Of a stretch of DNA of 64,000 bases, positions 22,919 through 32,305 are shown piece after piece. Source of the DNA: Aegilops tauschii subsp. strangulata. Its lineage: Eukaryota > Streptophyta > Magnoliopsida > Poales > Poaceae. Where the stretch lies: contig NC_053036.3 in NCBI RefSeq assembly GCF_002575655.3, positions 158,510,627 through 158,574,626 of the forward strand, written 5' to 3'. The notes beneath the pieces were generated by a model, which had not been told where the DNA came from, searched no databases, and saw only the letters and a program-made list of their open reading frames with translations. The position numbers were made by a program, and so were the translations under genes. The stretch's first letter is position 1. Every line of letters begins with the position of its first letter.

Positions 22919-24150
22919 TGGCATCCGAGCCTAGTTTTATGCGTAGATGTTATATGCACGAGTAGAACACAAGTGAGTTGTGGGCGATATAAGTCATACT
23001 GCTTACCAGCATGTCATACTTTGGTTTGGTGGTATTGTTGGATGAAGCGGCCCGGACCGACATTACGCGTACTCTTACGCGAGACTCGTTCTACCGACAT
23101 GCTTTGCACACAGGTGGCTAGCGGGTGTCGGTTTCTCCAACTTTAGTTGAACCGAGTGTGGCTACGCCCGGTCCTTGAGAAGGTTAAAACAACACTAACT
23201 TGACAAACTATCGTTGTGGTTTTGATGCGTAGGTAAGAACGGTTCTTGCTCAGCCCGTAGCAGCCACGTAAAACTTGCAACAACAAAGTAGAGGACGTCT
23301 AACTTGTTTTTGCAGGGCATGTTGTGATGTGATATGGTCAACGCATGATGCTATATTTTATTGTATGAGATGATCATGTTTTGTAACCGAGTTATCGGCA
23401 ACTGGCAGGAGCCATATGGTTGTCGCTTTATTGTATGCAATGCAATCGCCCTATAATGCTTTACTTTATCACTAAGCGGTAGCCATAGTTGTAGAAGCAT
23501 AAATTGGCGAGACGACAACGATGCTACGATGGAGATCAAGGTGTCGCGCCGGTGACGATGGTGATCATGACGGTGCTTCGGAGATGGAGATCACAAGCAC
23601 AAGATGATGATGGCCATATCATATCACTTATATTGATTGCATGTGATGTTTATCTTTTATGCATCTTATCTTGCTTTGATTGACGGTAGCATTATAAGAT
23701 GATCTCTCACTAAATTATCAAGGTATAAGTGTTCTCCCTAAGTATGCGCCGTTGCGAAAGTTCTTTGTGCTGAGACACCACATGATGATCGGGTGTGATA
23801 GGCTCTACGTTCAAATACAACGGGTGCAAAACAGTTGCACACGCGGAATACTCATGTTAAACTTGACAAGCCTAGCATATGGACATATGGCCTCGGAACA
23901 CTGAGACCGAAAGGTCGAGCGTGAATCATATAGTAGATATGATCAACATAGTGATGTTCACCATTGAAAATACTCCATCTCACGTGATGATCGTACATGG
24001 TTTAGTTGATTTGGATCACGTGATCACTTAGAGGATTAGAGGGATGTCTATCTAAGTGGGAGTTCTTAAGTAATATGATTAATGGAACTTAAATTTATCA
24101 TGAACTTAGTACCTGATATTATTTTGCTTGTCTATGTCGATTGTAGATAG
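22919..24150 (+). other. Primer binding site and untranslated leader of the plus-strand Copia
   Basis: TGGCATCCGAGCC at 22919-22931, one base after the LTR, resembles the initiator tRNA primer site with two changes. About 1.2 kb of leader follows with no convincing ORF. Such a long leader is normal for the Angela/BARE group and would hold packaging and dimerisation signals. Confidence 0.75.
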
Positions 24151-25095
24151 ATGGCCCGTGCTATTGTTCCGTTGAATTTTAATGCGTTCCTTGAGAAAGC
24201 AAAGTTGAAAGATGATGGTAGCAATTACACGGACTGGGTCCGTAACTTGAGGATTATCCTCATTGCTGCACAGAAGAATTACGTCCTGGAAGCACCCCTA
24301 GGTGCCAGACCTGCTGCAGGAGCAACACCAGATGTTATGAACGTCTGGCAGAGCAAAGCTAATGACTACTCGATAGTTTAGTGTGCCATGCTTTACGGCT
24401 TAGAACCGGGACTTCAACGATGTTTTGAACGTCATGGAGCATATGAGATGTTCCAGGATTTGAAGTTAATATTTCAAGCAAATGCCCGGATTGAGAGATA
24501 TGAAGTCTCCAATAAGTTCTACAGCTGTAAGATGGAGGAGAATAGTTCTGTCAGTGAGCATATACTCAGAATGTCTGGGTATAACAATCACTTTATTCAA
24601 CTGGGAGTTAATCTTCCGGATGATAGCATCATTGACATAATTCTTCAATCACTGCCACCAAGCTACAAGAGCTTCGTGATGAACTATAACATGCAAGGGA
24701 TGGATAAGACAATTCCCGAGCTCTTCGCAATGCTAAAGGCTGCGGAGGTAGAAATCAAGAAGGAGCATCAAGTGTTGATGGTCAACAAGACCACCAGTTT
24801 CAAGAAAAAGGGCAAAGAGAAGAAGAAGGGGAACTTCAAGAAGAACAGCAAACAAGTTGCTGCTCAGGAGAAGAAACCCAAGCCTGGACCTAAGCCTGAG
24901 ACTGAGTGCTTCTACTGCAAACAGACTGGTCACTGGAAGCGGAACTGTCCCAAGTATTTGGCGGATAAGAAGGATGGCAAGGTGAACAAAGGTATATGTG
25001 ATATACATGTTATTGATGTGTACCTTACTAATGCTCGCAGTAGCACCTGGGTATTTGATACTGGTTCTGTTGCTAATATTTGCAACTCGAAATAG
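24151..25095 (+). pseudogene. gag and protease start of the plus-strand Copia
   Basis: Starts MARAIVPLNFNAFLEKAKLK. TAG 24379-24381 interrupts after NDYSIV and the same frame continues with CAMLYGLEPGLQRCFERHG. The gag core has HGAYEMFQDLKLIFQANAR, CKMEENSSVSEHILRMSGYN and MNYNMQGMDKTIPELFAML. A lysine-rich stretch precedes an intact CCHC zinc knuckle (CFYCKQTGHWKRNC). The protease site WVFDTGSVANICNSK follows. TAG 25093-25095 replaces the glutamine codon that the minus-strand sister copy still has as CAG. Confidence 0.92.
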
Positions 25096-25881
25096 GGACT
25101 ACGGATTAAGCGAAGATTGGCTAAGGACGAGGTGACGATGCGCGTGGGAAATGGTTCCAAAGTCGATGTGATCGCGGTCGGCACGCTACCTCTACATCTA
25201 CCTTCGGGATTAGTTTTAGACCTGAATAATTGTTATTTGGTTCCAGCGTTGAGCATGAACATTATATCTGGATCTTGTTTGATGCGAGACGGTTATTCAT
25301 TTAAATTAGAGAATAATGGTTGCTCTATTTATATGAGTAATATCTTTTATGGTCATGCACCCTTGAAGAGTGGTCTATTTTTGTCAAATCTCGATAGTAG
25401 TGATACACATATTCATAATATTGAAGCCAAAAGATGCAGAGTTGATAATGATAGTACAACTTATTTGTGGCACTGCCGTTTAGGTCATATTGGTGTAAAG
25501 CGCATGAAGAAACTCCATACTGATGTACTTTTGGAACCACTTGATTATGAATCACTTGGTACTTGCGAACCGTGCCTCATGGGCAAGATGACTAAAATGT
25601 CGTTCTCCGGAACTATGGTGCGAGCAACAGATTTGTTGGAAATCATACATACAGATGTATGTGGTCCGATGAATGTTGAGGCTCGCGGCGGGTATCGTTA
25701 TTTTCTCACCTTCACAGATGATTTAAGCAGATATGGGTATATCTACTTAATGAAACATAAGTCTGAAACATTTGAAAAGTTCAAAGAATTTCAGAGAGAA
25801 GTTGAAAATCATCGTAACAAGAAAACAAAGTTTCTACGATCTGATCGTGGAGGAGAATATTTGAGTTTGGTCTTCATTTGA
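25096..25881 (+). pseudogene. Protease and integrase N-terminal half of the plus-strand Copia
   Basis: Same frame as gag after TAG 25095. The protease end (LVLDLNNCYLVPALSMNIIS) is followed by the integrase zinc region (YLWHCRLGHIGVKRMKKLH...CEPCLMGKM) and catalytic core motifs IIHTDVCGPMNVEARGGY and FLRSDRGGEYLS, giving both Asp residues. A small deletion near 25865 shifts the frame and closes it at 25879-25881. Confidence 0.92.
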
Positions 25882-26912
25882 AACAATGCGGAATAGTTTC
25901 GCAACTCACGCCACCCGGAACACCACAGCGTAATGGTGTGTCTGAACGTCGTAATCGTACTTTACTAGATATGGTGCGATCTATGATGTCTCTTACTAAT
26001 TTACCGCTATCGTTTTGGGGTTATGCTTTAGAGACGGCTGCATTCACGTTAAATAGGGCACCATCGAAATCCATTGAGACGACGCCTTATGAACTGTGGT
26101 TTGGCAAGAAACCTAAGTTGTCGTTTCTTAAAGTTTGGGGCTGCGATGCTTATGTGAAAAAACTTCAACCTGATAAGCTCGAACCCAAATCGGAGAAATG
26201 TGTCTTCATAGGATACCCAAAGGAAACTGTTGGGTACACCTTCTATCACAGATCTGAAGGCAAGACTTTTGTTACTAAATTTGGATCCTTTCTAGAGAAG
26301 GAGTTTCTCTCGAAAGAAGTCAGTGGGAGGAAAGTAGAACTTGATGAGGTAACTGTACCTGCTCCCTTATTGGAAAGTAGTTCATCACAGAAACCGGTTC
26401 CTGTGACACCTACACCAATTAGTGAGGAAGTTAATGATGATGATCATGAAACTTCAGATCAAGTTGTTACTGAACCTCGTAGATCAACCAGAGTAAGATC
26501 CGCACCAGGGTGGTACGGTAATCCTGTTCTGGAGGTTATGTTACTAGACCATGACGAACCTATGAACTATGAAGAAGCGATGGTGAGCCCAGATTCCGCA
26601 AAATGGCTTGAGGCCATGAAATCTGAGATGGGATCCAAGTATGAGAACAAAGTGTGGACTTTGGTTGACTTGCCCGATGATCGGCAAGCCATTGAGAATA
26701 AATGGATCTTCAAGAAGAAGACTGACGCTGACGGTAATGTTACTGTCTATAAAGCTCGACTTGTTGCAAAAGGTTTCCGACAAGTTCAAGGGATTGACTA
26801 TGATGGGACTTTCTCACCCGTAGCGATGCTTAAGTCTATCCGAATCATGTTAGCAATTGCCGCATTTTATGATTATGAAATTTGGCAAATGAATGTCAAA
26901 CTGCATTCCTGA
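25878..26912 (+). pseudogene. Integrase C-terminal half and RT start of the plus-strand Copia
   Basis: Begins in the integrase core (QLTPPGTPQRNGVSERRNRT with the catalytic Glu). The GKKPKLSFLKVWGCDAYVKK and ETVGYTFYHRSEGKTF regions follow, then an acidic linker. The RT starts at WLEAMKSEMGSKYENKVWTL. The first catalytic motif reads EIWQMNVK: Asn replaces the catalytic Asp that the sister copy keeps (WQMDIK). Loss of one A in the following codons shifts the frame and ends it at TGA 26910-26912. Confidence 0.92.
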
Positions 26913-26957
26913 ATGGATTTCTGGAAGAAGAGTTGTATGTGATGCAACCGGAAGGTT

Positions 26958-28121
26958 TTGTCGATAGCTAAGAAAGTGTGCAAGCTCCAGCGATCCATTT
27001 ATGGACTGGTGCAAGCCTCTCGGAGTTGGAATAAACGCTTTGATAGTGTGATCAAAGCATATGGTTTTATACAGACTTTTGGAGAAGCCTGTATTTACAA
27101 GAAAGTGAGTGGGAGCTCTGTAGCATTTCTGATATTATATGTGGATGACATATTGCTGATTGGAAATGATATAGAATTTCTGGATAGCATAAAGGGATAC
27201 CTGAATAAGAGTTTTTCAATGAAGGACCTCGGTGAAGCTGCTTATATATTGGGCATCAAGATCTATAGAGATAGATCAAGACACTTAATTGGACTTTCAC
27301 AAAGCACATACCTTGACAAAGTTTTGAAGAAGTTCAAAATGGATCAAGCAAAGAAAGGGTTCTTGCCTGTGTTACAAGGTGTGAAGTTGAGTAAGACTCA
27401 ATGCCCGACCACTGCAGAAGATAGAGAGAAGATGAAAGATGTTCCCTATGCTTCAGCCATAGGCTCTATCATGTATGCAATGCTATGTACCAGACCTGAT
27501 GTGTGCCTTGCTATGAGTTTAGCAGGGAGGTACCAAAGTAATCTAGGAGTGGATCACTGGAGAGCGGTCAGGAACATCCTGAAATACCTGAAAAGGACTA
27601 ACGATATGTTTCTCGTTTATGGAGGTGACAAAGAGCTAGTCGTAAAAGGTTACGTCGATGCAAGCTTTGACACTGATCCGGACAATTCTAAATCGCAAAC
27701 CGGATACGTGTTTACATTGAACGGTGGAGCTGTCAGTTGGTGCAGTTCTAAACAAAGCGTTGTGGCGGGATCTACGTGTGAAGCGGAGTACATAGCTGCT
27801 TCGGAAGCAACAAATGAAGGAGTCTGGATGAAGGAGTTCATATCCGATCTAGGTATCATACCTAGTGCATCGGGTCCAATGAAAATCTTTTGTGACAATA
27901 CGGGTGCAATTGCCTTGGCAAAGGAATCCAGATTTCACAAGAGAACCAAGCACATCAAGAGACGCCTCAACTCCATCCGAGATCAAGTCCAGGTGGGAGA
28001 CATAGAAATTTGCAAGATACATACGGATCTGAATGTTGCAGACCCGTTGACTAAGCCTCTTCCACGAGCAAAACATGATCAGCACCAAGGCTCCATGGGT
28101 GTTAGAATCATTACTGTGTAA
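26958..28121 (+). CDS. RT C-terminal part and RNase H of the plus-strand Copia
   Basis: A 387-codon open frame that starts inside the RT rather than at a true initiation codon. RT motifs: KVCKLQRSIYGLVQASRSW, the catalytic LILYVDDILLIGND and DLGEAAYILGIKIYRDRSR. RNase H: GYVDASFDTDPDNSKSQTGY, STCEAEYIAASEA, FCDNTGAIALAKES and HTDLNVADPLTKPL. The end MGVRIITV followed by TAA is the normal C-terminus. It is preserved on its own but severed from upstream pol by two compensating indels. Confidence 0.93.
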   Translation: MSIAKKVCKLQRSIYGLVQASRSWNKRFDSVIKAYGFIQTFGEACIYKKVSGSSVAFLILYVDDILLIGNDIEFLDSIKGYLNKSFSMKDLGEAAYILGIKIYRDRSRHLIGLSQSTYLDKVLKKFKMDQAKKGFLPVLQGVKLSKTQCPTTAEDREKMKDVPYASAIGSIMYAMLCTRPDVCLAMSLAGRYQSNLGVDHWRAVRNILKYLKRTNDMFLVYGGDKELVVKGYVDASFDTDPDNSKSQTGYVFTLNGGAVSWCSSKQSVVAGSTCEAEYIAASEATNEGVWMKEFISDLGIIPSASGPMKIFCDNTGAIALAKESRFHKRTKHIKRRLNSIRDQVQVGDIEICKIHTDLNVADPLTKPLPRAKHDQHQGSMGVRIITV

Positions 28122-28154
28122 TCTAGATTATTGACTCTAGTGCAAGTGGGAGAC

Positions 28155-29893
28155 TGAAGGAAATATGCCCTAGAGGCAATAATAAAGTTATTATTTATTT
28201 CCTTATATCATGATAAATGTTTATTATTCATGCTAGAATTGTATTAACCGGAAACATAATACTTGTGTGAATACATAGACAAACAGAGTGTCACTAGTAT
28301 GCCTCTACTTGACTAGCTCGTTGATCAAAGATGGTTATGTTTCCTAGCCATTGACATGAGTTGTCATTTGATTAACGGGATCACATCATTAGGAGAATGA
28401 TGTGATTGACTTGACCCATTCCGTTAGCTTAGCACACGATCGTTTAGTATTCTGCTATTGCTTTCTCATGACTTATACATGTTCCTATGACTACGAGATT
28501 ATGCAACTCCCATTTACCGAAGGAACACTTTGTGTGCTACCAAACGTCACAACGTAACTGGGTGATTATAAAGGTGCTCTACAGGTGTCTCCGAAGGTAC
28601 TTGTTGGGTTGGCCTATTTCGAGATTAGGATTTGTCACTCCGATTTTCGGAGAGGTATCTCTGGGCCCACTCGGTAATGCACATCACTATAAGCCTTGCA
28701 AGCATTGCAACTAATGAGTTGGTTGCGGGATGATGTATTACGGAACGAGTAAAGAGACTTGCCAGTAACGAGATTGAACTAGGTATTAAGATACCGACGA
28801 TCGAATCTCGGGCAAGTAACATACCGATGACAAAGGGAACAACGTATGTTGTTATGCGGTTTGACCCATAAAGATCTTCGTAGAATATGTAGGAGCCAAT
28901 ATGAGCATCCAGGTTCCGCTATTGGTTATTGACCGGAGACATGTCTCGGTCATGTCTACATAGTTCTCGAACCCGTAGGATCCGCACGCTTAAAGTTCGA
29001 TGACGGTTATATTATGAGTTTATGTGTTTTGAAGTACCGAAGGTAGTTCAGAGTCCCGGATGTGATCACGGACATGACGAGGAGTCTCAAAATGGTCGAG
29101 ACATAAAGATTGATATATTGGAAGCCTATATTTGGATATCGGAAGTGTTCCGGGTGAAATCGGGATTTTACCGGATTACCGGGGGTTATCGGACCCCCCC
29201 CCCCGGGGGGGGGGGTTTAATGGGCGAAGATGGGCCTTAGTGGAGAAGATGAGGGGCAGCCAGGGCAGACCGCGTGCCCCCTCCCCCTCTAGTCCGAATT
29301 GGACAAGGAGGGGGGCGGCGCCCCCCTTTCCTTCCTCTCTCCCTCCTCCTTCCCCCTTCTCCTACTCCAATTAGGAAAGGAGGTAGTCCTACTCCCGGTG
29401 GGAGTAGGACTCCTCCCTGGCGCGCCTCCTCCTGGCCGGCCGCCTCTCCCCCTTGCTCCTTTATATACGGGGGAAGGGGGCACCTCTAGACAACAATTGA
29501 TCCCTTGGATCTCTTAGCCGTGTGCGGTGGCCCCCTCCACCATAGTCCACCTCAATAATATCGTAGCGGTGCTTAGGCAAAGCCCTGCGTCGGTAGAACA
29601 TCATCATCGTCACCATGCCGTCGTGCTGACGAAACTCTCCCTCAAAGCTCGGCTAGATCGGAGTTCGAGGGACGTCATCGAGCTGAAGGTGTGCTGAACT
29701 CGGAGGTGCCATACGTTTGGTACTTGATCGGTCGGATCGTGAAGACGTACGACTACATCAACCGCGTTGTGCTAACGCTTCCTCTTTCGGTCTACGAGGG
29801 TACGTGGACAACACTCTCCCCTCTCGTTGCTATGCATCACCATGATCCTGTGTGTGCGTAGGAATTTTTTTGAAATTACTACGTTCCCCAACG
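28155..29893 (+). repeat. 3' LTR of the plus-strand Copia
   Basis: Preceded by polypurine tract GTGCAAGTGGGAGAC. Starts TGAAGG and ends CCCAACG, the terminal CA having become CG. A C-run/G-run (29200-29215) and a TATA box (TTTATATACGG, ~29460) are visible. Target duplication ATCAC follows at 29894-29898. Confidence 0.93.
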
Positions 29894-29898
29894 ATCAC

Positions 29899-30188
29899 AT
29901 CACAACATGCCCTGCAAAAACAAGTTAGACGTCCTCTACTTTGTTGTTGCAAGTTTTACGTGGCTGCTACGGGCTTCTAGCAAGAATCGTTCTTACCGCA
30001 TCAAAACCACAACAATTTTTCTTCAAGTGTGTTGTTTTAACCTTCAACAAGGACCGGCCGTAGTCAAACTTGATTCAACTAAAGTTGGAGAAACAGACAC
30101 CCGCCAGCCACCTGCGTGTGAAGCACGTCGGTAGAAACAGTCTCATGAACGCGGTCAAGTAATGTCGGTCCGGGCCGCACTACTGCAG
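29899..30188 (-). other. 5' leader of the minus-strand Copia, distal part, truncated
   Basis: In reverse complement it matches about 23050-23320 of the plus-strand leader, including GCAGGGCATGTTGTGATGTG and CGGCCCGGACCGACATTAC. The match ends abruptly near 30188. The remaining leader, primer site and 5' LTR of this element are missing from the window. Confidence 0.88.
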
Positions 30189-30203
30189 GATGCTCCTACG
30201 TGA

Positions 30204-30790
30204 CACTACGATTAGAGACCCTTTGAGAAAATGTGTGCGATGCCATAATCGCAAACGGTGCTGTATGAAAACCATCAGAAATGTGTAAAACATTTGTGAT
30301 GACGGATGCATCAAACACGGTTCAAGTTTTAGTTGCGTGTGCGATGAAGGGCATACGGTTCAGTTCAATGAACTGTTTGCGATGAGGAGGAACAAAAGAA
30401 ACGGGCAGCCAGATGGAGGCATGTGCGATACACAGCATACGGTTCACTCTGATGAACTGTTTGTGATTAGGCAACACAAAAGAAACGGTCAGCCAGATCA
30501 AAGGTGTGTGCGATATACGTCATGCGGTTCACTCGGATGAACTGTTTGCGTTGAGATATGAGAACAGAAACGTTTCAACTTAACAAGATGTGTGTGATAT
30601 GCGGCAAACAGGTCTGTAATCAGAAATGTGTCTGAAGACCGATAAGAACACAGACGGTTGCTGCTAATAAGACGTGTGTGTTGTGAGCAAACGATTGCTG
30701 GTATACAATTGTGAGTGATTGATGAAAACATCACCGACAGGTTCCATTGTTTAGCCCGTGTGCGATGTGATTTCCTTTGTCTGCACACCA
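30204..30790. repeat. Divergent tandem repeat with ~84 bp register next to a CACTAC sequence
   Basis: A TGTGCG/TGTGTG anchor recurs at 30234, 30338, 30422, 30507, 30591, 30675 and 30759 (spacings 104, 84, 85, 84, 84, 84). The three best copies (30338-30590) share CATACGGTTCA, GATGAACTGTTTGCGATGAG and ACAAAAGAAACGG blocks; later copies are strongly diverged but keep the spacing. CACTACGATTAGAGACC at 30204 looks like a possible CACTA-type terminus, and such transposons carry subterminal repeats. No partner terminus was found, so the class is open. Confidence 0.7.
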
Positions 30791-30954
30791 TCTACTCTCT
30801 GTCTACAGAGCATCAACATATATACTTAAAAAGACAACATTGCATAACCAAATTAAGCATACAATTACACAAGTGACTACACACATAACATTTGCACACA
30901 CCAAAGTAAGCAATTACATGCATACTAAAGTAGGAGAAACGAGGATCTAATCAT

Positions 30955-31674
30955 CTACTTATTGTTGCGACGATGCTTGCCATTGCTCTGCTTCCGGCTG
31001 GATCCCTGGCCGTTTTGGGGAAGGAGGGACTTCCTCATGTCAACGATCCGCCGGTACATGTCGTAGCTCGTGTACGCCTCCTTGGCCGCGTAGACGACGT
31101 GAGCTTTGTTGATTTTCTCCATCCAGGCCGAGTGCCAGGCATGCTTGTCCTTGTTGCACGAAACATTCATGTCTCTGTAGTAGGGGTTAATGATGGCCTC
31201 GGCGAGGTGAACCAGTGAGTCCTTCTCATGCTCCTTGCTGCCCCAGATCTGGTATTGGCCCTGGATGTCGACAAGATTCTGGCAGGCGATGCCCGAATTC
31301 TCGAGCGCCTTTTCATCGTTGGTGATGTCCACCGTAGCGAACACGTAGTGGGGGCTGTTGACAAACCTAGCAAAACGCTCGCAAGGCCTTGTGGACAGGC
31401 AGTAGTGGTAGACGACGACGTGGTGGCACACGCACATCTGGGCGATGGCGACCTTGGGACGAGACCCGGCATGATCGTGGTTGTACTCGAGGTCGAACCG
31501 GACCACCTTGTACTTCTCCTCGGCAAGCAACAACTCCATGATGTGGATGGAGTGCTCCGCCCAGACCAGGTCGTTGGTGTACACCACCGAGAGGTCCATG
31601 AACCTTCTGTGGGTGTCCACCATGGCACGCATGGTGAACTGCTGCTCGTCGTCGGCAGCCGCTCGGAGCGCCAT
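30955..31674 (-). CDS. 3'-5' exonuclease-like (RNase D/WRN-type fold) protein
   Basis: A single-exon, GC-rich ORF of 239 codons from ATG 31674 to TAG 30955. It looks like a divergent DEDDy exonuclease domain. VVRFDLEYN (D61, E63) matches exo I. VFATVDITNDEKAL (about 112-124) is the likely exo II region. VVYAAKEAYTSYDMYRRI (about 193-210) matches exo III, Y-x3-D, but with Glu199 where Asp is usual. The tail after residue 215 is basic and low-complexity. No signal peptide or membrane segment is visible. Such proteins trim nucleic acid 3' ends; activity here is uncertain because of the exo III change. The start at 31674 is the first in-frame Met. It lies alone between the 84-bp repeats and the F-box gene, so capture by a transposon is possible. 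Family call is by motif reading only. Confidence 0.65.
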   Translation of the reverse strand: MALRAAADDEQQFTMRAMVDTHRRFMDLSVVYTNDLVWAEHSIHIMELLLAEEKYKVVRFDLEYNHDHAGSRPKVAIAQMCVCHHVVVYHYCLSTRPCERFARFVNSPHYVFATVDITNDEKALENSGIACQNLVDIQGQYQIWGSKEHEKDSLVHLAEAIINPYYRDMNVSCNKDKHAWHSAWMEKINKAHVVYAAKEAYTSYDMYRRIVDMRKSLLPQNGQGSSRKQSNGKHRRNNK

Positions 31675-32305
31675 TGGAGCCGCGCAGGATACCCTCTAAG
31701 AATTTCTCGTGGTGGGTGTGCTTCTTGCAATGGTGGGGCGCGATCGAAAGGTTGAAGAGACACAAGGGTAGGTTAAATGGCCGCTGTAATAATAAATGGG
31801 GGGCGGCCGGCCTGTAATCGTCACGTCTTGTCGTGGTGTTCATAGCGGAGGATTCCAGAATCCAGTGCACGCTTGACAACACCGCACCCCAGGCGTGGAC
31901 ACTCGAGTGCGATAATTAATTCTGCGCTCTACAGTGCACACGGTGGACGAAACCAACTGTGTGCAATAATGTCGAAGATCGCGGTCGAGTTAGCTATACA
32001 TATCGTGTGCTGTGAGATAGACAAGGTAAACTGATTCGAGAATGGTTAATAAAATGTAAGACCATTGCATATTAAGGTCAAAGTAGTGCTAGCAATATAC
32101 GAGTCTCATACGATGCCATTTCAACGATTGTACCACAAAAGCTCGAAATGTTACAAGGTTCAAATTCCAGAGTTATATGGCTCAAATTCGAAGATTACAA
32201 GGTTCAAACTGATATTAGAAATGAAATTCAGCTCATCAGCTGCAAACGCTAGCGCTGATGCGCTGAACATGGATATCAGAGAGGTTCAAACTAATATCAC
32301 CGCTT
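31675..32305. other. Non-coding interval between the exonuclease-like ORF and the F-box gene
   Basis: It would hold the promoter and 5' UTR of the exonuclease-like ORF (minus strand) and the 3' UTR of the F-box gene. Small GTTCAAA-containing direct repeats occur around 32155-32295 (TTACAAGGTTCAAA twice). No clear TATA box or terminator could be assigned. Confidence 0.4.

Larger units (their letters stand above)
21228..29893 (+). mobile_element. Complete Angela-type Copia, plus strand
   Basis: LTRs 21228-22917 and 28155-29893 both start TGAAGGAAATATGCCC and are flanked by a perfect target duplication, ATCAC (21223-21227 and 29894-29898). Primer site, gag, PR, IN, RT, RNase H and polypurine tract follow in Copia order. 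It sits inside the 5' leader of a minus-strand copy of the same group. The coding region has two in-frame TAG codons and frameshifts near 25865, 26890 and 26950. One RT catalytic residue is changed. Confidence 0.95.
3857..30188 (-). mobile_element. Angela-type Copia, minus strand, split by two insertions and 5'-truncated
   Basis: Order on the minus strand: 5' leader (30188-29899 and 21227-20406), gag, PR, IN, RT, RNase H, polypurine tract, then the 3' LTR (16595-15206 and 4261-3857). The 5' LTR and primer site are missing, because the leader stops abruptly at ~30188. Two complete elements interrupt it: a chromovirus (4262-15200) in the 3' LTR and an opposite-strand Copia of the same group (21228-29893) in the leader. 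Sequence on either side of each insertion rejoins cleanly when the target duplication is removed. The coding part is badly decayed and has an internal inversion (17285-17792). Confidence 0.88.

Noticed and set aside
30234..30790. CRISPR-like array
   Set aside because: The genome is plant nuclear, repeats are ~84 bp, diverged and lack conserved repeat plus unique spacer structure.
31167..31882. Long ORFs in other frames over the exonuclease-like gene (31167-31763 minus, 31228-31755 plus, 31367-31882 minus)
   Set aside because: Shadows of a GC-rich gene; only frame 30955-31674 shows exonuclease motifs.
30204..32100. A complete CACTA transposon containing the exonuclease-like gene
   Set aside because: Only one possible terminus was seen; no inverted partner or target duplication was found, so a full element is not claimed.
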